Assembly (NCBI GenBank): GCA_018262875.1
Contig: JADFDL010000002.1
Coordinates: 1-28,148, forward strand
Direction of reading: 5' to 3'
DNA: 28,148 bases
Source: Rhodocyclaceae bacterium
GTDB lineage: Bacteria; Pseudomonadota; Gammaproteobacteria; Burkholderiales; Rhodocyclaceae
This document shows positions 21,797 to 28,148 of the stretch, piece after piece. Position 1 is the first letter of the stretch; each line of letters starts with the position of its first letter. The notes under the pieces were generated by a model. That model had not been told where the DNA came from. It ran no database searches and saw nothing but the letters and a program-made list of their open reading frames with translations. The position numbers were made by a program, and so were the translations under genes.

Positions 21797-22297
21797 TCAG
21801 TCGGTGATCGCGGCCGGCGGCGTGGCGGCGCCGTAGCGAGCGCCGTCCAGGATGTACAGCACCGACCCGACCGCATTGGCCATCGATGCGACATCAACGC
21901 GCACGCAGTCGTAACCGCCAGCGATGTCCAGGTCTTCCGCCAGAACCTCGATGACGTACATCAGGTTCTTGTTGTCGGTGGTCGACGTGGTGAACGTGTT
22001 GCTCGTCACCGTGGTCTTGACCAGCGAGTCGCTGGCGCCGACATCGGTGTTGGCCCACATGCGGGTCATAGCCAGTGCAGCCGTGGTGCTGCCGGCGACT
22101 TCCGTGGCCTGGACCAGCGTCACGGCGCCACCGGTCACGGTGGTAGCGTTGTCCACCAGGATGACGATGGTCAGGCGGCGGTAGTTCTTCATCGAAACGA
22201 AGTCACCGTCGCCGGCTGTAGTTGCCAGCGCGGCCGGCGGGCAGCCGACCACGAACTTGCACTGCTCGGCAAGCGCGGCGTTGAGAGATGCACTCAT
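21797..22297 (-). CDS. putative capsid decoration / head protein
   Basis: A 166-residue protein directly after the major capsid gene, with AAGGAA about 7 bases before the ATG, the same CTGAAGGAA context as the capsid gene itself. It is beta-rich: MKNYRRLTIVILVDNATTVTGGAVTLVQATEVAGSTT, then SLVKTTVTSNTFTTSTTDNKNLMYVIEVLAEDLD and CVRVDVASMANAVGSVLYIL. Flanked by hairpins on both sides, it forms its own unit. A high-copy capsid surface protein is likely by position; family not recognised. Confidence 0.6.
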   Translation of the reverse strand: MSASLNAALAEQCKFVVGCPPAALATTAGDGDFVSMKNYRRLTIVILVDNATTVTGGAVTLVQATEVAGSTTAALAMTRMWANTDVGASDSLVKTTVTSNTFTTSTTDNKNLMYVIEVLAEDLDIAGGYDCVRVDVASMANAVGSVLYILDGARYGAATPPAAITD

Positions 22298-22322
22298 GAT
22301 GTGTTTCCTTCAGATGTGAAGA

Positions 22323-22353
22323 AAGCCCCGCAGGGCGATGCCTTGCAGGGCTT
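22323..22353 (-). terminator. hairpin after the capsid gene
   Basis: On the - strand, AAGCCC / GGGCTT outer arms with an inner GCA / TGC and GGC / GCC stem, followed by TTTCTTC. Imperfect, with two mismatches. Confidence 0.45.
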
Positions 22354-22366
22354 GCGGATCAGTGGT

Positions 22367-23851
22367 TCAGCGGGCTTCCAACTTGATGAAGTGCGACAGC
22401 GTGTTGCTGCCGCTCTTGCGCGCGATGGCGGCCGACAGCCAGGGCTGACCGTTCATGCGCATCACGAACCGGAAGGCCGTGGCGTTCTGGTCAAACCACA
22501 GGTGAATCGACGTGTCGCTGCGCAGCGCGCCCTTGACGACCGTCAGGTACTTCGACAGGTCGGCGAGGATGATGTCGCCAGCGTCGCCGACAGTCGGGCA
22601 AGCCTCGGTCACCACGATTGGGCGGCCGAGGATCGTGCCCGAAGGGGCGCCGCTCTGCAGTTGCCCAGGACCCATGTACAGGGCGCCAGCACCCACGTTT
22701 GTGGTCGTGCCGTCAGTCACCGCGAAACCCAGTTGATAGATGCTCGGCAGGCAGTCCTGGTTGACCAGCCACACAGCGGTGCGCTGGCTGGCAGCCGGCA
22801 GGCGGGACCACATCGTCACGACGTTCTTCGCGTGGATGGTGTCCGCGACCTGGCTGCCGATCTTGCCGACCTGCACGGTGCACGCGGCGTTCAGGATGCC
22901 CAGCGGCTGGCCAGCGCCGGTGCCGTTGACGATCGCATCGTTCACCTTGAACGCCATCTTCTCGCCGGCCTTGCGGGTGACGTAGCCAGCCATTGCCGGC
23001 GCGTCCTCCAGCAGCTCGTCGGTCACTGGCACCAGTGCGGTCAGGCGGTGCAGCTTGATCGTCACATCGCGCAGCTGCGGCTTCGACTGCGTCACGGTCG
23101 ACGCCTCGCCATCCCAATAGGTTTGGATGCCGCCGCTCGACTGCCAGGCGGTCGACTCGTCGGTGGGGAAAGTGATGCTGTTGCCGGCCACCGTCTGCTG
23201 GTCGGTGCGGCTCAGCAGCGAGTCCTCGCCCTCGACCATGCGCATGATCTCCGAGCGCCACTCTGGCGGCACCGCGAAGCCGCCGTCAGCGCCGACGCCT
23301 TCGGAGCCGTAGGTGCTCAGCGCCGCGTTCTGCACGAGGCGCTGGTCCATGTTGCCGGGGTTGAGCACAGCACCGCGCACCGCGATCGCGAACTCGCCCA
23401 TGTCGCGGAAGCCCCAGCGCTGGCGCTCCTCCATCGTCGACAGGCGGGTGTTGCGCAGGCCGTCGCGCGGCGCGGGCTGCTGCTGCGGCATGGCGTTCTG
23501 CACGATCGCGGCCGGGGCCGCAGCGGCGATCGGGTTGGGCGCTGCGGCACGCGGCTGCGGCACGCCGAGGCGGTCTTCCTGCGCCAAGATGCGCTCGCGG
23601 CGGGCGATCGAGGCTTCGACTTCCTCGAACTCGCGCATGCACGCGTCCAGTTCCTTCGCCTCGTCGGTCGTCAGGTCGCGCTTCTCGGCGTCGGCCTTGG
23701 CCTGGATCGCCTTGCTGGTCTCGTGCAGCTCGCCGAGGCGGGCCTTCAGCGAGTCGATGGTGGTGCCGTCATTAACGACGATCGCAGCACCCGCCATCGC
23801 GGCGAGCGCAGCCATGCGGAGCGCTGTTTGCTCCAAGCGGTTGCTTTGCAT
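22367..23851 (-). CDS. HK97-family major capsid protein with delta domain
   Basis: A 494-residue HK97-fold precursor. Residues 30-90 form the coiled-coil scaffolding (delta) region (LKARLGELHETSKAIQAKAD), then a Pro/Ala-rich linker (97-128). The mature region begins between about 125 and 185 and shows NMDQRLVQNAALSTYGSEGVGADGGFAVPPEW, LQSGAPSGTILGRPIVVTEACP, and LWFDQNATAFRFVMRM. The head protease gene lies upstream and removes the delta part. AAGGAA lies about 7 bases before the ATG. A short hydrophobic stretch at 12-27 precedes the coiled coil, which is odd. Flanked by terminator hairpins on both sides. Confidence 0.9.
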   Translation of the reverse strand: MQSNRLEQTALRMAALAAMAGAAIVVNDGTTIDSLKARLGELHETSKAIQAKADAEKRDLTTDEAKELDACMREFEEVEASIARRERILAQEDRLGVPQPRAAAPNPIAAAAPAAIVQNAMPQQQPAPRDGLRNTRLSTMEERQRWGFRDMGEFAIAVRGAVLNPGNMDQRLVQNAALSTYGSEGVGADGGFAVPPEWRSEIMRMVEGEDSLLSRTDQQTVAGNSITFPTDESTAWQSSGGIQTYWDGEASTVTQSKPQLRDVTIKLHRLTALVPVTDELLEDAPAMAGYVTRKAGEKMAFKVNDAIVNGTGAGQPLGILNAACTVQVGKIGSQVADTIHAKNVVTMWSRLPAASQRTAVWLVNQDCLPSIYQLGFAVTDGTTTNVGAGALYMGPGQLQSGAPSGTILGRPIVVTEACPTVGDAGDIILADLSKYLTVVKGALRSDTSIHLWFDQNATAFRFVMRMNGQPWLSAAIARKSGSNTLSHFIKLEAR

Positions 23852-23866
23852 TTCAGGTTCCTTCAG

Positions 23867-23894
23867 AAAAGAAGAAGCCCGCCGGGTGGCGGGC
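23867..23894 (-). terminator. intrinsic terminator before the capsid gene
   Basis: On the - strand, GCCCGCC-ACCC-GGCGGGC followed by TTCTTCTTTT. Same 18-nt hairpin as at 17293-17310, with a different T-run. Confidence 0.65.
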
Positions 23895-23918
23895 TGGTTT
23901 GTCCGGCTGAGCCGGGGT

Positions 23919-24608
23919 TCAGGTGAGGCGGGACGCCAGGCGGCGCCCCTGCTCCTCGATGGCCAGGCGGCGCACGTCAAGCTCGCCCTGCTGGGCCGAG
24001 CCCTGCAGGCGGCGCTTCAGCGCGTCTGGGACGTTGCGGAAGTCGTTCATCAGGCCGAAGCACGCGGTGACGGCGGTCTCGCGCGTCACCGAGTTGGCGA
24101 ATCCGTGCTGCACGGCGGCCTCGGCGCCAAACCACGTTTCGGCGTCCATCCAGGCCGCCAGCTGGTCTGCCTTGTTGCCGGTGCGATCCTGGTACGTGGT
24201 GACAAGATTTCCCTTGATGCTCTTCAGCAGGTCCGCGACGCGCAGCATTTCGCTCTCGTCGCCGGCCGCGAAGCCGCGCGGGTTGTGGATCATCAGCTGC
24301 GCGTTCTTGGCGATGCGGATTTCGTCGCCGGCCATGGCGATGATGCTGGCGATGCTGGCGGCGACACCGTCGACATCGACTTCGAGCCGAGCCGGGTGCT
24401 GCGCCAGCATGTTGTATATGGCGAAGCCGTCGAACACGTCGCCGCCTGGCGAGTTGATGTGCAGGTTGATGACACTGACCTTGCCGAGCGCAGACAGATC
24501 CTTCTGAAAAGACTTTGCGCTCACACCGTCGCCGAAGAATGTAGCTCCGACCTGGTCGTACAGCCAGATCTCGCCACGGTTGCCTTTAGCCTGGAATCGA
24601 ACAGTCAT
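23919..24608 (-). CDS. ClpP-like head maturation protease
   Basis: A 229-residue S14-type protease. Visible: VINLHINSPGGDVFDGFAIYNML (47-68), Ser85 in GVAASIAS, His108 in LMIHNP and a probable Asp155 in AAWMDAETWFGAEAA. It cleaves the capsid delta domain during head maturation. ATG at 24608 overlaps the portal stop (ATGA). Lies between portal and capsid as in HK97. Confidence 0.9.
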   Translation of the reverse strand: MTVRFQAKGNRGEIWLYDQVGATFFGDGVSAKSFQKDLSALGKVSVINLHINSPGGDVFDGFAIYNMLAQHPARLEVDVDGVAASIASIIAMAGDEIRIAKNAQLMIHNPRGFAAGDESEMLRVADLLKSIKGNLVTTYQDRTGNKADQLAAWMDAETWFGAEAAVQHGFANSVTRETAVTACFGLMNDFRNVPDALKRRLQGSAQQGELDVRRLAIEEQGRRLASRLT

Positions 24609-25909
24609 GCTTGCCTCTGCTGGCGCCACCAGTCGAGGGCGGCGCGTCGGATGACGTTGGTGGGTTGTGCCGGCTCTTCCGGCGTCTCTTCCGGCTCGGC
24701 AGCAGGAACAGGCTTCGCCGGCTCGGGATCGGCGATCAGGCGCTCCAGCGTGGTCTGGTTCAGCTGCACAAGGTGCGCGTCGCCCGCCGGGCCGATGCCG
24801 TTCATCTCTTCGAGCGCAAGAACGTCGTTGACCGACATGGCGCCGATCTGGGTCATCGTCTTGTAGAACTCGGCCCGGCTCTTGGCGTCGCCGCGCATGA
24901 TGGCGTTGACCATCAGCTTCGTGTACACGCGGCCCTGCGCGCGCGGGCTGAACAGCTTGACGTTGACCTCTTGCTCAAGCCGCGTCGCCCAGGGGACGAT
25001 GGCGTCGGTCACAAACTCGATGCCCTGGTGCTCGATGTTGTTGTTGGTCGAACGGGACAGGTCGGCGATCTTGTGCGGCGGAACACCGAGCCAGCGCGCG
25101 GCCGCGGTGATCGACAGGGCGCGCGACTCGACGAACTGCGCGTCGCTCAGCGGCATGGCCGGGTTTTGGTACTTCGACCCCTGCGGGACAACGCGCGTCT
25201 TGAACGCCTTGGCGGGCCCTTGGTGCACGCCGTTCAGATAGGACTCCATGTCCGCGATCTGCTGCTTGTTCATGGTCGCGCCGACTTCGACGGTGCCGCC
25301 GAAAGCCGTGCCGTTCGCGTAGAACGCCTGACCGAACGTGTCTTGCGCGATGCCGATGCCGATGGAGCGGCGCGCCATCTGGACGATCGAATAACCGACG
25401 AGGCCGTCGAAGCCGAGGCCGTGCACATGCAGCACCTGGCTGGGCTCAAGAATGACGGTGCGGCCGTCAGGCTGCGTCACTCGATACCGCAGCGCGCCGG
25501 TGCTCTCGTCGCGCTCCGGGAACACGCGATCTGGGGTCATGAGCCACAGAGCTGTCGGGCGGCCCGCCAGATCCTTCTGGATCTCGGCATAGCCGTTGCC
25601 CCAGTTCAGCACGTGCGCCATGAGCGCTTCGCGGAACGAAACGGCCGTCATTTCCGGGTTCGGCTGGTTGTTCAGCATCCAGGAGACGCCGCCTTCAATG
25701 GGTGTGCGGCCTTTCGCCGTGCGTTCGAACACGCCCCACGGCAGCGTGGCGACGGTGCGGGAAATCACCGACACGCAGGCCCACCACTCGGGCAACGTCA
25801 TCGCAGTGTCTTCCGTCACCAGCACGCCGCCCTGGTGCTGCGGGATGTACACGCGTGGCTCGCCGGGGCGACTGCGGAACAGCGCCACGAAACGGTCGAT
25901 GATGTTCAT
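24605..25909 (-). CDS. HK97-type portal protein
   Basis: A 434-residue portal protein. Features: MTLPEWWACVSVISRTVATLPW near the start, NWGNGYAEIQKD (about 102-113), WLMTPDRVFPERD, QVLHVHGLGFDGLVGYSIVQMARRSIG, DAQFVESRALSITAAARWLGVPPHKIAD (the conserved C-terminal crown stretch) and NNNIEHQGIEFV. The C-terminal Pro/Glu-rich tail (380-420) is disordered-like. Forms the DNA entry ring. Overlaps the large terminase gene (ATGA). Confidence 0.9.
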   Translation of the reverse strand: MNIIDRFVALFRSRPGEPRVYIPQHQGGVLVTEDTAMTLPEWWACVSVISRTVATLPWGVFERTAKGRTPIEGGVSWMLNNQPNPEMTAVSFREALMAHVLNWGNGYAEIQKDLAGRPTALWLMTPDRVFPERDESTGALRYRVTQPDGRTVILEPSQVLHVHGLGFDGLVGYSIVQMARRSIGIGIAQDTFGQAFYANGTAFGGTVEVGATMNKQQIADMESYLNGVHQGPAKAFKTRVVPQGSKYQNPAMPLSDAQFVESRALSITAAARWLGVPPHKIADLSRSTNNNIEHQGIEFVTDAIVPWATRLEQEVNVKLFSPRAQGRVYTKLMVNAIMRGDAKSRAEFYKTMTQIGAMSVNDVLALEEMNGIGPAGDAHLVQLNQTTLERLIADPEPAKPVPAAEPEETPEEPAQPTNVIRRAALDWWRQQRQA

Positions 25910-27642
25910 GTGGTTGCCAGTTCATCGGCGCGCTCGGCGAGCTTGTCGCCGATGAACGCCAGGTAGCCGACAGGTGATGCGGCGTTGGGATTCCGCCCCA
26001 TCAACTCCACCGCGTTGAACAGCGACATCAGCGGGTCGATCTTGGCGCTGCCGCTGGCCTGCTTCGTGATGAGCACGCTGTTCGCGCGCGTCTCGACCTT
26101 GGCATTGCCGACGCACCAGTCGGTCATCGGCTGGTCGGCGTGCTTCAGGGTTTCGCTCGACAGGTACAGCTCGGTCGACTTGATCGACGACCCAAGACGC
26201 CACCCCTGGCTCACGGAACAGATGGCGTCGTCGGGATAGCCTGCCGCGTTCAGCGCGTCCAGCGTCTGTTTGATGCACGCCGAGTCAACGCCGATGGCCT
26301 TGCGCTTGCCATCGTCGAGCGCGCCCAGTTTGCCGGCCTCGTCGATGCGCTGGATCAGCGCGACGACTTGCGCCGCGGCATCTTCGATCTTCGCCACGAT
26401 GACCAAGTCGCCATCCTTCACGAAATCGAGCAGGCGCTCGGAGATGTCCTTGCGGCGCTCCAAGACGATGGGCAAGGCGTAGGCGCGCGACCAGGCCAGC
26501 AGTTCGCCGCTGGCGGTGTCTTTGCCCAGCGCGCTGACGCCGTACAGGTCATCGTTGCCGCCGCCGTCGATGCCGACGGTGATCACGTCGCAGCGCTCGA
26601 GCATGCTGTCCAGGGTGATGGACGCATCGGCCTGCGCTTCCCAGAAGTCGGCGCCGGCCCAGCGGTTGGACATCAGCGCCAGGCCGATCTGCACGTTCAG
26701 GTGCTGCGACGCCCAGGCGCGCAACTCCGCTTCGCTGGTGTCCTTGGCGGTTTCGAACTCTTCTTCCAAGCGGTCCAGCGAGATCGAGCGGCCGAGGTTC
26801 GGCGTGACCATCGACCAGTTCTCCGGGTCGGTCCATTGCTCCCTGTCCTTCTGCATATCGCTCGGGAACTCGAAGAGCACCGGCAGCATGACGCCCTTGC
26901 GCTTGCCGTCGCGGATGTCGCGGGCCTTGGTCAGCTCGGCGGCGAACACGCCGGAAGGCGCGTCTTCGCTCTGCGTGGTGATGAACGCCAGGAACGCCTC
27001 TTCGAAGGGCAGCATGCCGCCGCGCAGCTGGCGGATGGCGCGGTCGGCCTTCGCCATCGAGGCCACCACGTGCAGCTCGTCGATCAGCGCGCCGCCCGAC
27101 ACCTTCTGTCCGGTCAGCACCTTCGGGTCGAAGGTCATGATCTCCAGGGATGCGCCGGTCTGCCGGTGCACCACGGTCTTCTTGTGGTCGCGGGTGTGGA
27201 AGAGCTTCTTCAGCACCTCGTCGAGCTCAATGGAGCCGACGACTGCCTCGTAGGCTTTCTCTGCCACGTCCTGCACCGGTGCGGTCAGGATGAAGGTGGC
27301 GTCTGGCCGCACGTTGATCAGCAGCGCCGTGAGCATCAGCAGCGCGCCGTTGGTGGTCTTGCTGTTCTTCTTCGGGACCAGCAGCAGCAGCTCTCGGATC
27401 ATGCGGCGCCGGGTGGCGCGGTTGAAGCTGCCGAAGAACACGCGCACCAGGTCGAGGAACCAATCTCCGCAGGCCTCGGCCATCGTCGGCGTGCCGGGCA
27501 CGTCGTGCAGGCGCAGCTTCTTGAAGATGGACACCGCCCGCTCACCCTCGGCGGTGTAGATCGGCAGGTCCGGCAGCAACGAACGGCCAGACTTCAGGCG
27601 CTCGATCCAGTCCGGGCAGCTGAGATCCCAGGCGGCGGTCAT
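25906..27642 (-). CDS. terL: terminase large subunit
   Basis: A 578-residue TerL of the HK97 type. Walker A is LLVPKKNSKTT (88-97), Walker B is GALIDELH (184-191), and a nuclease region shows VITVGIDGGGNDDLYG (about 354-368), later DSACIKQ and a C-terminal KIDPLMSLFNAVELM. It cuts and packages DNA through the portal. ATG at 27642 overlaps the small-subunit stop; an earlier in-frame start at 27672 is unlikely because it would run further into the small-subunit gene. Confidence 0.9.
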   Translation of the reverse strand: MTAAWDLSCPDWIERLKSGRSLLPDLPIYTAEGERAVSIFKKLRLHDVPGTPTMAEACGDWFLDLVRVFFGSFNRATRRRMIRELLLLVPKKNSKTTNGALLMLTALLINVRPDATFILTAPVQDVAEKAYEAVVGSIELDEVLKKLFHTRDHKKTVVHRQTGASLEIMTFDPKVLTGQKVSGGALIDELHVVASMAKADRAIRQLRGGMLPFEEAFLAFITTQSEDAPSGVFAAELTKARDIRDGKRKGVMLPVLFEFPSDMQKDREQWTDPENWSMVTPNLGRSISLDRLEEEFETAKDTSEAELRAWASQHLNVQIGLALMSNRWAGADFWEAQADASITLDSMLERCDVITVGIDGGGNDDLYGVSALGKDTASGELLAWSRAYALPIVLERRKDISERLLDFVKDGDLVIVAKIEDAAAQVVALIQRIDEAGKLGALDDGKRKAIGVDSACIKQTLDALNAAGYPDDAICSVSQGWRLGSSIKSTELYLSSETLKHADQPMTDWCVGNAKVETRANSVLITKQASGSAKIDPLMSLFNAVELMGRNPNAASPVGYLAFIGDKLAERADELATT

Positions 27643-28094
27643 TGCAGCGGGGTGGGCAGCAGAGCGCCCCATTCGGTGCCGGCCGGCGCGGTCAACGCGT
27701 CAGCCTGGGCCTGTTCCTTCTTGCCCAGCGGGGCGGCCTTCTGCGCGGCCGGCGCCGCTGGTGTTTCGGCTGGCGCGTCAGGCCGCAGCGGCGGCGCGGC
27801 CATCTGCGGCTCGACGGCCAGGTAGGCCTTGGCGGCACCGCTGTTCCCTCGCTTGGCCGCAGCGTGCAGGCCCTGGTAGACCTCCATGCGGCGTTCCAGC
27901 GCACCCTTCGACAGCTCGGCCTCATAGTGCTTGGCCAGGGTGTCGCGGTCGATCCCGATGGCGATGGCGATCTCTTCGCGCGTCATTCCGGCGCCGGCGG
28001 CCACCGAAACCCGGCGCCGCTGCGCAGCCGTCGGGGCATGCGGCGGCCGACCCCGGGGCTTTTTCGCTCCGGCGGTCGTGGCTTTTGTCGGCAT
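27639..28094 (-). CDS. terS: terminase small subunit
   Basis: A 151-residue protein. The Lys/Arg-rich start (KKPRGRPPHAPTAAQRRR) leads to a helix-turn-helix (AAGAGMTREEIAIAIGIDRDTLAKHYEAEL, about 32-61) that would bind the packaging site, then a helical region and an Ala/Pro-rich C-terminus ending LLPTPLQ. First gene of the late operon in this window. No good Shine-Dalgarno precedes the ATG. Confidence 0.8.
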   Translation of the reverse strand: MPTKATTAGAKKPRGRPPHAPTAAQRRRVSVAAGAGMTREEIAIAIGIDRDTLAKHYEAELSKGALERRMEVYQGLHAAAKRGNSGAAKAYLAVEPQMAAPPLRPDAPAETPAAPAAQKAAPLGKKEQAQADALTAPAGTEWGALLPTPLQ

Positions 28095-28105
28095 GGATCA
28101 GTCGT

Positions 28106-28128
28106 CTGGCCGCGTTTTCACCGGCCAG
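28106..28128. other. hairpin upstream of terS
   Basis: CTGGCCG and its complement CGGCCAG are separated by 9 bases, 12 bases before the terS ATG. On the - strand a T7 run precedes the hairpin rather than following it, so it is not a terminator for the late operon. Candidate leader hairpin or part of a packaging site. Confidence 0.4.
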
Positions 28129-28148
28129 GAAAAAAACCTACGAATGGG

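Noticed and set aside
22301..23926. 541-codon open frame on the + strand
   Set aside because: Antisense to the major capsid gene; same type of shadow.
27643..27672. N-terminal extension of the large terminase
   Set aside because: The ATG at 27642 overlaps the small-subunit stop as ATGA, like most junctions here; the extension would overlap the small-subunit gene further.
26140..27825. 561-codon open frame on the + strand
   Set aside because: Antisense to the large terminase gene; shadow.
1..28148. CRISPR array, tRNA, integrase, transposase, reverse transcriptase/template repeat
   Set aside because: None seen on either strand. The repeats present are protein-level or hairpin arms, not spaced identical direct repeats.
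28095..28148. Promoter for the late operon
   Set aside because: No clear -35/-10 pair is visible in the 54 bases before terS; the promoter is probably beyond the window.

Overview
The window is the late (virion and lysis) half of a tailed phage or prophage with a high-GC, strongly codon-biased genome. It has a long-tailed siphophage plan: HK97-type head genes, a lambda-type frameshifted tail chaperone, and a tail tip of the kind also found in alphaproteobacterial gene transfer agents. Base composition and protein style fit a phage of Burkholderiales or a related Proteobacterium, but no host gene, integrase, repressor or tRNA is present to fix the host or say whether it is a prophage. No stretch over 300 bases lacks a gene; most junctions are ATGA or TGATG overlaps.

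Positions 1-2605 (+ strand) are the end of a tightly coupled operon of small, mostly unrecognised genes. One is recognisable: a fusion of a DUF4406 (deoxyribosyltransferase-like) domain with a DUF550/MazG-like nucleotide pyrophosphohydrolase domain, probably acting on the nucleotide pool. The last gene is a 26-residue peptide with four evenly spaced cysteines. This operon runs head-on into the late operon and the two final stop codons overlap.

From 28094 down to 2598 everything is on the - strand, in late-operon order: small and large terminase, portal, ClpP-like head protease, major capsid protein, a presumed decoration gene, a block of accessory virion genes (21694-17337), head-tail connector, head closure, gp10-like, tail terminator, tail tube, chaperone pair with a GGGAAAC slippery site, tape measure, three tail-tip genes (DUF2460, DUF2163 with four cysteines, NlpC/P60), the large J-like protein, a fibre-like protein, two membrane proteins, a lambda R-like endolysin fused to a holin-like domain, and four small genes.

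The late operon is divided by hairpins at module boundaries: before the capsid gene, after it, after the decoration gene, before the connector genes and before the tail tube. The two cleanest share the same 18-nt hairpin. The least ordinary content is (a) the accessory block between capsid and connector, with an FnIII-like protein carrying 12 regular E-x5-D repeats, a LamG-like lectin fold and a protein with a Sec signal peptide; (b) the endolysin-holin fusion with an internal ribosome binding site; (c) the frameshift site; and (d) a duplicated 68-residue domain and an inserted domain in the J-like protein.
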